NCBI GenBank assembly: GCA_964594665.1
Contig: CAZQNY010000003.1
Location: 1-64,000 of the forward strand
DNA length: 64,000 nt
Reading direction: 5' to 3'
Source of the DNA: BM520 sp964594665
GTDB taxonomy: Bacteria; Bacteroidota; Bacteroidia; Bacteroidales; BM520
A model generated the notes under the pieces. That model saw nothing but the letters and a program-made list of their open reading frames with translations, was not told the origin of the DNA and did not search any database. The position numbers and the translations under genes are program-made. Below are positions 30,923 through 41,086 of the stretch, one piece after another; position 1 is the stretch's first letter; each line of letters opens with the position of its first letter.

Positions 30923-33900
30923 CGTTTTGCAGGTTTTTTATTAATGCTTCACATAATTCTGAGGCCTTTCCAAAATCATAGTCATCCAGATACTGCAGCA
31001 AAGCGGGTAATTTGCCTTCAATTGCTACTGACCATGCAATATTCGCTGTTTTTACACGAATGGTTTCGATATGTGCGGGGCTATACTGATTAATTAGTTT
31101 GAGGACTTCCGAAAGTCGATTGATTTGTTGTGACGTTGAAAATTCCTTTATATCGTCTTCATGTATATGCTTTTCATCCGGAGAAGTGATATGGTGCCAG
31201 TCTCTAAGCTCACGGATAAGATTGTTCAAGTCGGAAATAAATGTATTGAGCAGGTTCCTGTCATGTGTTGATATCGAATCAGAATGGCTTAAGGCTGTTT
31301 CGAGTGCCGATGCTTTTTGGAATAGGTCTTCAGCGCCCATATTCCCAAGTAATGACTTGATGCTATGAATATTGAGGTACAAACCGGGGAGATCATTGCT
31401 TTTTAGCTGTGCGATTATTTTTTTAGAAACCAAAGCGTATTTATGGGTAAAATTCCATAGGATTTGTAGCAGTATTTTTTCATCACCATCCACATATGCC
31501 AATGCCTTCTCCAGGTTTAATTGCTTGATGTCAGGGAGTGTCATACTTAAATTTCCTTCATGGGAACCGGAAGAATGTCGGAACACTGATTTGCCGGCAA
31601 TTTTCGCCAATTGCTGAGACAAGATTTCTTTTTTTGCAGGTTTTTGAAGAAAACCTGCTGCACCGTTGTCAAGCGCTTTTTGAACTTCCTCATTGGTACT
31701 ATAACCTGAGAAAAGAAGCACTTTGACCTTATTATTTATGGATTTTAGCTGATGAAAGACTTCATAACCACTTATTCCCGGCATTATGAGGTCGAGAATT
31801 ACCGCGGAAACCTCATGGGTATGATTTTTATAGTATTCAATGCATTCAGAGCCATTGCCAAATTCAATAACATTATATCCAAGGTTTTTTATTAGCAATG
31901 CAGTTACCTCTCTAACAATATCCTCATCATCAACAAGCATTATTTTGCCTTCGCCGTAGATCATTGGTTTTTGTTCCTTCTGATCTCTCTTTGGCCTTTC
32001 GTTGCAGGCAGGCAGGAATAGGGTGAATTCACTGCCTTGACCTTGGGTGCTGTTGACTTTTATGGTTCCTTTATGTGCCTGAATGGTTCCTAAGGTAGCC
32101 GATAATCCCAGTCCCGTGCCATGGCCCTTTTCTTTCGTACTGAAAAAGGGTTCAAAGATGCGGTCAAGATGTTCTTTTTGTATCCCTTTGCCATTGTCCC
32201 TGATGGAAACACAAATATAACTTCCTTTGTCAAGGCCTTTTTTCTGACTATCCTCAGAAGAGATCAATTGATTTTTAGTAGCGATTTCTATTTTTCCGCC
32301 TCCTTTCATGGCATCTTTTGCGTTGATGGCCAGGTTAAGAATGGCATTTTGTATCGATGAGGTATCTCCCCGAAAGAAAGGGTTATTTGCTTGTGGTTTA
32401 ACATCAATAGCTATTTGTTTTCCCAATCCGGGCTGAAGAAGCATAACACATTCGTTGATAATCTCATGCATATTATTAATGATAGAGATATATTTTCCTT
32501 TTCGCGAAAACGCCAGTAATTTTCCCGTAAGGTCTGTTGAATGGTCTGAAGCCCGGATAATATTATCTATATAAGATTTTAATCGGGTATCATTAATAGC
32601 GTTTCTGAGCAAATGGGCATAACCGGTAATTCCCATTAGCTGGTTGTTGAAATCGTGTGCAATTCCTCCTGCGAGTTCTCCCACGGCATTCATCTTTTCG
32701 CTGTGCCGTATCTGCTCTTCCATTTCAATTCTATTGCGGATATCCTGAAGGAAAGCAACCTTATAGGGCTCCCCGTCAATTTTTAGAAAGTTGGTTATTA
32801 CTTCACAGGGTATATGTTCTCCGGCAGAAGTAATGTGCACATCATTAAGCCGGATGGTTTTGTTTTTTAACAAATTTTCCCATCGTTGTTTAAACTGATC
32901 TTTTGTTATTTGTGCCTGAATATCAAAAATATGTTTTGAAAGAATTTCCTCCTTACGGTAGCCAAGGGTTTTTATTAGTGCATCGTTAACATAGTGAAAC
33001 GACCCGTCTTTTCGCAGAACATATACCATCATTGCTGAATGGTCCAATGCAAATTTGGTCAGTTCCAGCTCTTTTTCGGCTGCCCGCAACTGGGATATAT
33101 CCCTGAATGCCGCCAAATGAACATTTCTGCCTTTCCAGACAAAGTACGCCAATGCGACCATGGCAGTAAAGATCTGGTTGTTCCGGTTTTTGCAATTCAG
33201 GTTGTGTATTGAGGCGTTTCTGCTTTTCATATGATCGGCAAAGGTGCGAGGGTTTATTGCCAGATCATTGATTTTTATTGATTTGAATTCATTAGGTTTA
33301 TAACCAAAAAGTTTTGATGCTGAGGCATTGGTTTCCAGAATTTCACCGGTATCATTATTGCATAAAAACAGTGCATCCGATTCGAGTGCAAACATATTTC
33401 TGTACTTCTCCTCACTCTCGGCCAATGCCATTTCATTTATTCTATGTGTAGTAATGTCCTGAATCCATCCGCTGGATTTTATTTTATGCCCCAGGGCATT
33501 ATATTGATGTTCGTATTGTGCGAAAAGGTATTTCACCCTTCCGTCACGCGCAATGACTCTGAATTCAACCTCTCCGTGGTGCTGAGTGCCTTCTTTTGTG
33601 CCTTGAAAAGCATGCCCCCTGAGCCTGACGATATCGTCATTATAAATGCGCTCCAGGAACGCATGATTCAGGTTTTTGCTCGCAGGGTCAATCTCCATAA
33701 TGTTATACGCCTCTGCTGAAAGTTCATAACGCTGTTCCTGCCAGTCGTATTCAAAAAATGCCACCTGTGCAAGATGCTGGGTGCGCTCCAACCGTTCACG
33801 GTGGATTAATAATTTCTTATCATACGCTTTTAAGGCTTCCTCTTTTTCTCTGAAACTGGTAATATCCTGAAGTGTTCCTGTTATATATTCCGGTTCACCG

Positions 33901-34439
33901 GTGTCTCCCAGGAAAACTCTTCCCTTCATGGTGATAATGCGTTTCTTATGGTTCTTGTTGTAAACTTCGAATTCAACAGTAAATGGTAACTTCTCAGTGA
34001 TTATGGCGGTATATAATTCCTTTACACGCTTACGGTCTTTATCGGTAACGTTGTTAAGAAATTCTTTCAGGCTCATTTTTCCTTCACGGAAAATATTCTC
34101 TCCCGATAAAGAATGATTAGCAAGAAAAGTGAATTCATGATGACGAATATCGTATTCATATCCGGAAATAAATTCAAGCAGGACTTCCGGATGATTGATT
34201 ATTGTGCTTTTATCTTTCATCTCCTTATTGCGATAAGTGCTATTTTCTCTTTTAATGAGAAATAGTGATAGGCCAAATAGGACAAGAAATGCAGGCAGAA
34301 GAAAATAGTAATCTGTAAGTAATCCTTTTTCTCTGCTCTCAAGAGGGAAAAGAATTAGTACCATGGCAATACATACCAGGACTAAAATTGGTATTAGCGG
34401 TTGGTGGTCGAATTTTCTACGAGTCTTTTTCGTTTTCAT
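30909..34439 (-). CDS. Hybrid sensor histidine kinase (PAS/HisKA/HATPase/REC/Hpt)
   Basis: A 1176-residue membrane-bound phosphorelay kinase. Two membrane helices (about 14-30 and 45-60) are followed by four PAS-type modules (about 85-590), HisKA with H595 in GIAHDFNN, a HATPase domain (about 700-815; NLAINAKDAM, DNGKGIQ, GTGLGLS), a receiver with D883 in LDLIMPG and a C-terminal Hpt domain with H1025 in NIHSIKSLLGNMGA. All phosphotransfer residues are present, so an internal His-Asp-His relay is likely, and the overlapping response regulator is a ready acceptor. The start 34439 is used; 34457 adds 6 residues. No ligand can be inferred. Confidence 0.92.
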   Translation of the reverse strand: MKTKKTRRKFDHQPLIPILVLVCIAMVLILFPLESREKGLLTDYYFLLPAFLVLFGLSLFLIKRENSTYRNKEMKDKSTIINHPEVLLEFISGYEYDIRHHEFTFLANHSLSGENIFREGKMSLKEFLNNVTDKDRKRVKELYTAIITEKLPFTVEFEVYNKNHKKRIITMKGRVFLGDTGEPEYITGTLQDITSFREKEEALKAYDKKLLIHRERLERTQHLAQVAFFEYDWQEQRYELSAEAYNIMEIDPASKNLNHAFLERIYNDDIVRLRGHAFQGTKEGTQHHGEVEFRVIARDGRVKYLFAQYEHQYNALGHKIKSSGWIQDITTHRINEMALAESEEKYRNMFALESDALFLCNNDTGEILETNASASKLFGYKPNEFKSIKINDLAINPRTFADHMKSRNASIHNLNCKNRNNQIFTAMVALAYFVWKGRNVHLAAFRDISQLRAAEKELELTKFALDHSAMMVYVLRKDGSFHYVNDALIKTLGYRKEEILSKHIFDIQAQITKDQFKQRWENLLKNKTIRLNDVHITSAGEHIPCEVITNFLKIDGEPYKVAFLQDIRNRIEMEEQIRHSEKMNAVGELAGGIAHDFNNQLMGITGYAHLLRNAINDTRLKSYIDNIIRASDHSTDLTGKLLAFSRKGKYISIINNMHEIINECVMLLQPGLGKQIAIDVKPQANNPFFRGDTSSIQNAILNLAINAKDAMKGGGKIEIATKNQLISSEDSQKKGLDKGSYICVSIRDNGKGIQKEHLDRIFEPFFSTKEKGHGTGLGLSATLGTIQAHKGTIKVNSTQGQGSEFTLFLPACNERPKRDQKEQKPMIYGEGKIMLVDDEDIVREVTALLIKNLGYNVIEFGNGSECIEYYKNHTHEVSAVILDLIMPGISGYEVFHQLKSINNKVKVLLFSGYSTNEEVQKALDNGAAGFLQKPAKKEILSQQLAKIAGKSVFRHSSGSHEGNLSMTLPDIKQLNLEKALAYVDGDEKILLQILWNFTHKYALVSKKIIAQLKSNDLPGLYLNIHSIKSLLGNMGAEDLFQKASALETALSHSDSISTHDRNLLNTFISDLNNLIRELRDWHHITSPDEKHIHEDDIKEFSTSQQINRLSEVLKLINQYSPAHIETIRVKTANIAWSVAIEGKLPALLQYLDDYDFGKASELCEALIKNLQNDETK

Positions 34440-34554
34440 CTCCGGCGATAATTGCACCTGTAAAGATACGTATATCCTTTGGAAAACTGAATGTGGATTT
34501 CATTAATCTCAAAATGATTGTGAGGTAAAAACAATAAAGGAAGAGAAAGAATGA

Positions 34555-35166
34555 TCAGGATTCTCTGAAAAACCTACGCTGAAAGATGATAAGCCCAAAA
34601 ACACCAATAGTGATTGCACTGTCGGCAACATTAAAAATCGGGCGGAAGAATTCAAAGTAATTGCCTCCAACAAAAGGAACCCATTCAGGCCAGAAGCCTT
34701 TAAACATAGGAAAATAGAACATATCTACAACTTTCCCATGCATTAATGAGGCATAGCCTCCCCCCTCAGGAAGGAATGCAGCAAGCTCGTAGGGGGTACT
34801 TTCATTGAATAAAACACCATAAAAAACGCTGTCGATAATATTGCCCAGTGCACCGGCACAAATCATGGACAGGAAAATAATAAACAGTATGTTGGGTTTT
34901 GTACGAATGATATGGCGCATATAAAATCCCAGGCCAACAACGGCGGCAAGGCGAAAAAGCGTAAGAATTATCTTTCCTGCTTCTCCGGCGAACTCCATGC
35001 CAAAGGCCATTCCATTGTTTTCAATAAAATGTATACGACCCCATTCGCCAAAAATCTTATACTCCTGACCTATATACATGGTTGTCTTGACCAGGAATTT
35101 TGATACCTGGTCAATGACAAGAATAATTGCTACAATCCAGAATGGTTTTTTTGCCAGATCACGCAT
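34555..35166 (-). CDS. lspA: Lipoprotein signal peptidase (signal peptidase II)
   Basis: A 203-residue inner-membrane aspartyl protease that cleaves the signal peptide of prolipoproteins after lipid attachment. It has four membrane helices, and the catalytic aspartates lie in GNIIDSVFYG (about residue 111) and FNVADSAI (about residue 178). ENNGMAFG near 49-56 is the conserved loop. At 203 residues it is longer than the E. coli enzyme (164), with an insertion between helices (about 118-155), a feature of Bacteroidota LspA. It is 8 nt downstream of the dksA-like gene, in the ileS-dksA-lspA order common in this phylum. Confidence 0.95.
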   Translation of the reverse strand: MRDLAKKPFWIVAIILVIDQVSKFLVKTTMYIGQEYKIFGEWGRIHFIENNGMAFGMEFAGEAGKIILTLFRLAAVVGLGFYMRHIIRTKPNILFIIFLSMICAGALGNIIDSVFYGVLFNESTPYELAAFLPEGGGYASLMHGKVVDMFYFPMFKGFWPEWVPFVGGNYFEFFRPIFNVADSAITIGVFGLIIFQRRFFRES

Positions 35167-35174
35167 AACAGAGA

Positions 35175-35591
35175 TTATCTGTTTTTGAGCTTTTCAATTT
35201 TGTTTTGCTCCATCTTAGCGTCAATGCTGAGCGTAGCATGGGGAACACTTTTCAGTCGTTCTTTTTGGATCAGTTTACCTGTTTCACGACAAATACCATA
35301 CGTTTTATTCTGGATACGAATAAGAGCATTTTCCAGATTGGTAATAAACTTTTGTTGTCGTGCTGCCAGTCGGCTGTTTTCTTCTTTACTGAGCACAGCA
35401 TTTCCCTCTTCGAGTACCTTAAACGTAGGAGAGGTATCACTGGTTCCGTGTACATCGCTCTGCGTGTAAGCTTCCTGAAGCAACTTGAGGTCGTTTTGGG
35501 CCTTCTCAAGTTTTTTAAGGATTATCTGGCGGAATTCCTCCAGCTCCTCATCGCTATAGCGCATCTTTTGTTTTGTTGCTTCTTTTGCCAT
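35175..35591 (-). CDS. TraR/DksA-family protein with degenerate zinc site
   Basis: A 138-residue coiled-coil protein of the DksA family. The N-terminal coiled-coil arm spans about 10-100 and ends with TYGICRETGKLIQKERLKSVPHA, the family's zinc-finger position. Of four zinc cysteines only one (in YGIC) remains; the others are replaced, as is usual in the Bacteroidota subfamily. DksA-like proteins bind RNA polymerase through the secondary channel and adjust transcription, often with ppGpp; whether this lineage does so is not certain. It is located between ileS (38 nt) and lspA (8 nt) and is probably co-transcribed. Confidence 0.9.
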   Translation of the reverse strand: MAKEATKQKMRYSDEELEEFRQIILKKLEKAQNDLKLLQEAYTQSDVHGTSDTSPTFKVLEEGNAVLSKEENSRLAARQQKFITNLENALIRIQNKTYGICRETGKLIQKERLKSVPHATLSIDAKMEQNKIEKLKNR

Positions 35592-35629
35592 GATGTTTAT
35601 ATTTATTCCGGAACGTTTTCCGGGGGGGT

Positions 35630-38600
35630 TTATTGCTTTTTTTCAACCTTAATAAAAGTAATTAATCCTTCTGTTAAATCAATCTCTGTGGATTGCTCTG
35701 GTGCCAGCTCTTCCAGGAATAATAATTCTTCAGTCAGGGTTTCAGAACAAATGTAATCAAAATTTGTTTTCACAATAGATTCTAAACCATCCTGTTTTTT
35801 CAAAGTAACAACAATTTTATCCGTTACATCAAAATTCTGATCTTTCCTGATATTTTGAATTTTATTTACCAATTCACGTGCGTGACCTTCATTCTTCAGG
35901 TCTTCTGTGAGGGTAATGTCGAGTGCTACGGTAAGTTTGCCTTCATTGGCAACCACCCAGCCCGGGATATCCTGAGTGGTAATATCCACATCAGCAAGTG
36001 TTAGCTCCACAAGTTGATCGTTAACTGTGAGGTTGTAATTTCCATTGGCTTCCAATGCAGCGATATCATCCTGAGAGAAGTTTGCCAGCGCTGAGCTGAT
36101 TTGCTTCATCATTTTGCCGTATTTTGGCCCTAACGCTTTAAAATCGGGCTTGATTTTTTTCACCAGGATGCCACTCTCTGTAAGATATTCAATCTCCTTG
36201 ACATTAACTTCTGACAGGATGAGGTCTTTTACTTTATTCACCTGTTCTGTAAAACCATCGCTGATTACAGGGATCATAATTTTCCCCAGGGGCTGACGTA
36301 CGCGCAGGTTAGTTTTCTTTCTTAATGAAAGAACCATGGAGCTGATCTGCTGCGCCAGCTGCATACGTTCTTCCAGTTTTTTATCAATCATAGCCTCATT
36401 GGCAACAGGGAATTCGGTAAGATGCACTGATTCTGCTTCACACTTACCGGAAGTGCCATTGAGATCAAGGAATAGTCGTTCTGCAAAAAACGGAGCTATG
36501 GGAGCCATGAGCTTTGCCACAGTTTCCATACAGGTATAGAGCGTTTGGTAAGCCGAAATCTTGTCAGAGCTATAATCTCCTTTCCAGAATCTTCTTCTTG
36601 AAAGGCGCACAAACCAGTTGCTCAGGTGATCACAAACAAAATCGCTTATCGCACGGCCTGCCCTGGTGGGCTCATAGTCGTTGTATGCTTTGTCTACAAA
36701 TTTTATCAGAGTATTAAGCTCCGAAAGGATCCACTGGTCTATTTCCGGGCGTTTTTCTATGGCGATATCCTGTTCAGCATAGCTGAATTCATCAATATTG
36801 GCATATAATGCAAAGAATGAATAGGTATTGTACAATGTGCCGAAAAATTTACGCTGAACCTCCGCAATGCCGTCGAGGTCGAACTTGAGGTTGTCCCAGG
36901 GCTGTGCATTGGTAATCATATACCAGCGTGTTGCATCAGGGCCGTATTTGGCAATTGTAGTAAATGGATCCACTGCATTACCAAGACGCTTGGACATCTT
37001 GTTGCCCTTTTTGTCGAGCACCAGGCCATTACTAACGCAGGTTTTATAGGCTACCGAATCAAAAGCCATGGTGGCAATTGCATGGAGCGTGTAGAACCAA
37101 CCGCGAGTCTGGTCAACACCTTCGGCGATGAAGTCTGCAGGGAAGTAGCTGTCGAGGTTGTCCTTATTTTCAAACGGGTAGTGATACTGTGCATAGGGCA
37201 TGGCACCTGAATCAAACCAAACGTCGATGAGGTCGCTTTCACGTTTCATCGGTTTGCCTGTTTCAGAAACCAGCATTACATCATCCATATACGGGCGGTG
37301 CAGATCGATTTTATCATAGTTCGCAGCACTGAAGTCCCCGGGTATGAAGTCTCCCATCGGGTTCCCTGTCATAACACCGGCTTTCACTGCTTTTTCAATC
37401 TCATTGTAAAGTTCTTCTACCGAACCGATACAGATTTCTTCTTTACCGTCTTCCGTTCTCCAGATTGGCAGTGGTGTTCCCCAGAAGCGTGAACGGCTTA
37501 GGTTCCAGTCCTGAAGGTTCTCCAGCCAGTTGCCAAAACGACCTGTTCCGGTGGCTTCGGGCTTCCAGTTGATGGTTTTGTTAAAGGCAATCATCTTGTC
37601 TTTAACCGCTGTTGAGCGGATAAACCATGAATCGAGCGGATAGTAAAGCACCGGCTTGTCAGTTCTCCAGCAATGGGGGTAGTTGTGTGTATGTTTTTCT
37701 ACCTTGAAGGCTTTATTTTCATATTTGAGCATCACTGCCAGATCCACATCCAGCGAGGTGTCTTTGTCGGTAAGCTCAGGATCATAATCATTTTTCACAA
37801 AACGACCGGCGTATTTACCGTAGAGTTCTGTGTCAACATATTTTTCAACAAAAGCTTCGTCAAGGTCTTCAATAGGGTAGAAGCGACCACGGAGATCCAC
37901 CATTGGACGAAGGCTTTCTGCTTTGTCGATAAGTATCAGAGGCGCAATACCTGCTACCAGTGCCACACGCTTATCATCAGCACCAAAAGTAGGCGCAATA
38001 TGCACGATACCGGTACCATCTTCTGTTGTTACATAGTCACCGCTGATCACGCGGAATGCGTCACCGTCTGGTTTGATGAATGGCATCAGCTGCTCGTAGC
38101 GGATGTCGATAAGATCTTTTCCGGTGAGCTCTTTCACTACCTGGAAAGGAACCTTTTTGTCGCCCTCTTTGTAATCCTCCAGTGCCAGATCAGCATTCTT
38201 AGGATTGAAATGGGCGTTCATAAGATCTTTCGCCAGAACCACGGTCATGGGTTTGCCGGTGTACTGGTTGAAAGTCTTAACAACTACATAGTTGATCTTG
38301 TCGCCAACAGCCAATGCAGTGTTTGAAGGAAGTGTCCATGGGGTGGTGGTCCATGCAAGGAACGCCACGGTGCCATGTGCATCTTCGAAGAGGAATTCCG
38401 ACTTCTCATCGCGAACAACAGTAAACTGAGCGGTAACGGTGGTATCTTTCACATCGCGGTAACAACCGGGCTGGTTGAGCTCATGAGTGGAAAGACCGGT
38501 ACCTGCTGCTGGTGAGTATGGCTGGATGGTATATCCTTTATAGAGAAGATCTTTCTTGTAAAGTTCTTTCAGGAGATACCACAGTGTTTCGATATATTTG

Positions 38601-39061
38601 TTTTCAAAAGTGATGTATGGATCGTCGAGATCTACCCAGTAACCCATTTGGGTGGTAAGCTTGTCCCATTCGTCTTTGTAGCGCATTACCTCGGTGCGAC
38701 ACTGTGCATTATATTCAGCAACAGTGATTGTTTTACCGATATCTTCTTTTGTGATACCGAGTTTTTTTTCCACGCCCATTTCCACAGGGAGGCCGTGGGT
38801 ATCCCAACCGGCTTTACGCTTTACGTAGTGGCCTTTCAGGGTTTTATAACGGCAAAAAATATCCTTGATAGTACGGGCCATCATATGATGGATTCCGGGC
38901 ATGCCATTTGCAGAGGGCGGGCCTTCGAAAAAGATAAATGGCTCTTTGCCTGTTGTTTTTTCTAATGATTTATGGAATGTGTCATTATCATTCCAGAATT
39001 TTTGAATATCAAGACCTGTTTGCGACAGGTTAAGTTGTTTATAATCAGGGTATTTACGCAT
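35630..39061 (-). CDS. ileS: Isoleucyl-tRNA synthetase
   Basis: A 1143-residue class I aminoacyl-tRNA synthetase that charges tRNA(Ile). The HIGH-type motif is GIHH at 56-59, the KMSKS-type motif is KMSKR at 688-692 (in NKMSKRLGN), and the editing (CP1) domain, with TTPWTLPSNTA, lies between. The length is that of the longer ileS type, with an extended C-terminal tRNA-binding part, which agrees with other Bacteroidota. It is the first gene of a probable ileS-dksA-lspA operon with its own good promoter, and it converges on nothing. No T-box leader is visible in the 35-nt leader. Confidence 0.98.
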   Translation of the reverse strand: MRKYPDYKQLNLSQTGLDIQKFWNDNDTFHKSLEKTTGKEPFIFFEGPPSANGMPGIHHMMARTIKDIFCRYKTLKGHYVKRKAGWDTHGLPVEMGVEKKLGITKEDIGKTITVAEYNAQCRTEVMRYKDEWDKLTTQMGYWVDLDDPYITFENKYIETLWYLLKELYKKDLLYKGYTIQPYSPAAGTGLSTHELNQPGCYRDVKDTTVTAQFTVVRDEKSEFLFEDAHGTVAFLAWTTTPWTLPSNTALAVGDKINYVVVKTFNQYTGKPMTVVLAKDLMNAHFNPKNADLALEDYKEGDKKVPFQVVKELTGKDLIDIRYEQLMPFIKPDGDAFRVISGDYVTTEDGTGIVHIAPTFGADDKRVALVAGIAPLILIDKAESLRPMVDLRGRFYPIEDLDEAFVEKYVDTELYGKYAGRFVKNDYDPELTDKDTSLDVDLAVMLKYENKAFKVEKHTHNYPHCWRTDKPVLYYPLDSWFIRSTAVKDKMIAFNKTINWKPEATGTGRFGNWLENLQDWNLSRSRFWGTPLPIWRTEDGKEEICIGSVEELYNEIEKAVKAGVMTGNPMGDFIPGDFSAANYDKIDLHRPYMDDVMLVSETGKPMKRESDLIDVWFDSGAMPYAQYHYPFENKDNLDSYFPADFIAEGVDQTRGWFYTLHAIATMAFDSVAYKTCVSNGLVLDKKGNKMSKRLGNAVDPFTTIAKYGPDATRWYMITNAQPWDNLKFDLDGIAEVQRKFFGTLYNTYSFFALYANIDEFSYAEQDIAIEKRPEIDQWILSELNTLIKFVDKAYNDYEPTRAGRAISDFVCDHLSNWFVRLSRRRFWKGDYSSDKISAYQTLYTCMETVAKLMAPIAPFFAERLFLDLNGTSGKCEAESVHLTEFPVANEAMIDKKLEERMQLAQQISSMVLSLRKKTNLRVRQPLGKIMIPVISDGFTEQVNKVKDLILSEVNVKEIEYLTESGILVKKIKPDFKALGPKYGKMMKQISSALANFSQDDIAALEANGNYNLTVNDQLVELTLADVDITTQDIPGWVVANEGKLTVALDITLTEDLKNEGHARELVNKIQNIRKDQNFDVTDKIVVTLKKQDGLESIVKTNFDYICSETLTEELLFLEELAPEQSTEIDLTEGLITFIKVEKKQ

Positions 39062-39101
39062 CTTTAATCTTAACTTTATACACCAAATCCAAATTGAGGT
39101 G

Positions 39102-39131
39102 CAAAAGTATTAAAAAAGATTGAATTTACAA
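39102..39131 (-). promoter_or_regulatory. ileS promoter
   Basis: Minus strand TTG (39131-39129), 19 nt, TACTTTTG (39109-39102); predicted start near 39097, leader about 35 nt. Confidence 0.65.
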
Positions 39132-39257
39132 GGTGTCAGATGGTGTCGGTCAGGCAGATGTGGTGGAAGTTCCGGATCAGATTTTTATTGATATTTTGGG
39201 AAAATGATGATTTTTTGATTTTGAGTAAAACTTTCACGGATGTATAAGACAATATTG

Positions 39258-39265
39258 TAGTTTTG
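39258..39265 (+). promoter_or_regulatory. -7 box of transglycosylase gene
   Basis: TAGTTTTG fits TAnnTTTG; predicted start near 39270, about 40 nt before the ATG at 39311. No clear -33 element. Confidence 0.45.
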
Positions 39266-39310
39266 TATATAATTAATACTGTGATGGATTTTGTGAAAGA
39301 CTAAAAACGT

Positions 39311-41065
39311 ATGATTAAATCGATAACATTTATTTTCTCCCTCTTCTATGGATCTCTATTCGCTCCGGCAGAACTCCCGGAAGCAACAACCATAAGCTCT
39401 GAACCTATAGTAGAAAAAACCTATATAACTCCTGAATATGCTGATCTTATTTTCAGTTTATCACAGGAGCAGATTCCTGATACCCTTACCGACGATTTGG
39501 TATTAATGCGCGACAGCCGTGTTATGGCAATGCTCGACAGCCTGGCATACAGCAATATCTTTAGTCGTTTACCTTTGGAATATTCCGGTGATACAACAGC
39601 CCGTGAGCGCCTGTATCCTGCTACACCCATGCAATTTTCCGACTCCGTAATTGCTGCACGTATTGCCGCACTAAATGCTGAAACGCCCATCGACCTGGTT
39701 TATAACCGTGATGTGGCGCGTTATATAAAAGTATATGCAGAAAAAAAACCTGTACTTACATCGCGGCTGCTGGGGCTTGCGGATTTGTATTTTCCGTTGT
39801 TTGAAGAAATCCTCGACCGCTACAATATGCCTTTGGAGCTAAAATATCTGGCTGTTGTGGAGAGTGCGCTCAACCCTACAGCAGGTTCCTGGGCCGGAGC
39901 AAAAGGGCTTTGGCAGTTTATGTATGGCACCGGAAAAGTGTATGGCTTGAAAGTCACTTCGTATGTTGATGACCGTTTTGATCCTTATAAGGCAACTATT
40001 GCAGCCTGTGAACATCTCACTGATCTTTATGATATGTATGGCAGCTGGTCGCTGGCACTTGCAGCCTATAACAGCGGTGCCGGGAATGTGAACCGTGCCA
40101 TTCGTAAGGCTGGCGGCGTGCGTAACTACTGGGTGGTGCAGCCCTTTCTGCCACGCGAAACCCGGGGGTATGTGCCTGCCTTTATTGCTGTTAACTATGT
40201 GATGACCCATGCAAAAGAGTATCAGATATACCCCGAAAAAGCCCTATGTTCTTTTGCACAGGTGGACTCGGTAAAGGTTCATGATGTACTTGCTTTTGAC
40301 CAGCTGCAGGAGGTATTGGGAATCTCTGTTGAAGAGCTGAAATTTCTTAACCCTGCCTATAAGCTTAATATTATTCCTGCCACCGGAGGTAAAGAATATA
40401 TCCTTCGACTGCCCGTGTCATATATGGATGATTATTTGAATAATGAACAGGCTATTTATGATTATAAAACACAGAAAGGGCTGGAGAGAGATAAGATGCT
40501 GGCGCAGATTAAAAAGGCTCAGGAACGTACCATTCACGTAGTTCGAAGCGGTGAAAACCTGGGTCTTATTGCAAGAAAGTACCGAACCAGTGTTTCCAGT
40601 ATTAAACGATGGAATAACCTGAAAGGCACGATGATTCGTCCAGGGCAACGTCTTGTGGTGTATCCCCGTGGTGCCTATTATGCCGACGCCCCAAAGACTA
40701 CCTCCTCCTCTTCTGCGAAAGCAACAAATGGCTCTTATACTGTTCGGCGTGGTGATAACCTTGGCGCCATTGCAAAAGCCAATGGTGTGTCTGTCTCACA
40801 ACTAAAACAATGGAACAACCTGCGTGGAAATACGATTCATCCGGGGCAAAAGCTTGTGGTTACAGCTCCAGGTTCGGAGAGCGCTTCTTCAGATAATAAT
40901 TACACCGGTGAATACGTTTATTATACAGTGCGTTCAGGAGATACTTTGTGGGAAATCGCTCAAAAGTACGATGTAACGGTTAGCCAGATACGCTCCTGGA
41001 ACAATATCTCCAATGCCCATCGCCTTAAGCCGGGGCAGAAAATTAAAGTTGCCAAAAAAAGCTAA
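39311..41065 (+). CDS. Lytic transglycosylase with three LysM domains (MltD-like)
   Basis: A 584-residue exported murein hydrolase. After a signal peptide (MIKSITFIFSLFYGSLFA) and a linker of about 150 residues comes a lytic transglycosylase domain with catalytic E184 in VVESALNP and the motifs AKGLWQFMYGTGK and LALAAYNSGAGNVNRA. Three LysM modules that bind peptidoglycan follow, near 405-448, 470-515 and 535-580, each beginning with an IHVVRSGENL- or YTVRRGDNL-type sequence and ending in RPGQRLVV or similar. The MltD layout has two LysM; three are common in this phylum. It cleaves between MurNAc and GlcNAc in cell-wall turnover. The DUF4837 gene begins 21 nt later and is probably in the same operon. 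Confidence 0.95.
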   Translation: MIKSITFIFSLFYGSLFAPAELPEATTISSEPIVEKTYITPEYADLIFSLSQEQIPDTLTDDLVLMRDSRVMAMLDSLAYSNIFSRLPLEYSGDTTARERLYPATPMQFSDSVIAARIAALNAETPIDLVYNRDVARYIKVYAEKKPVLTSRLLGLADLYFPLFEEILDRYNMPLELKYLAVVESALNPTAGSWAGAKGLWQFMYGTGKVYGLKVTSYVDDRFDPYKATIAACEHLTDLYDMYGSWSLALAAYNSGAGNVNRAIRKAGGVRNYWVVQPFLPRETRGYVPAFIAVNYVMTHAKEYQIYPEKALCSFAQVDSVKVHDVLAFDQLQEVLGISVEELKFLNPAYKLNIIPATGGKEYILRLPVSYMDDYLNNEQAIYDYKTQKGLERDKMLAQIKKAQERTIHVVRSGENLGLIARKYRTSVSSIKRWNNLKGTMIRPGQRLVVYPRGAYYADAPKTTSSSSAKATNGSYTVRRGDNLGAIAKANGVSVSQLKQWNNLRGNTIHPGQKLVVTAPGSESASSDNNYTGEYVYYTVRSGDTLWEIAQKYDVTVSQIRSWNNISNAHRLKPGQKIKVAKKS

Positions 41066-41086
41066 TCACAGATTAAAACACCTGTT

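Noticed and set aside
37673..38326. 217-aa plus-strand frame within ileS
   Set aside because: Shadow of the isoleucyl-tRNA synthetase gene, whose motifs are complete on the other strand.
39062..39310. T-box or other riboswitch before ileS
   Set aside because: The predicted leader is only about 35 nt, and no T-box sequence or specifier stem is seen.
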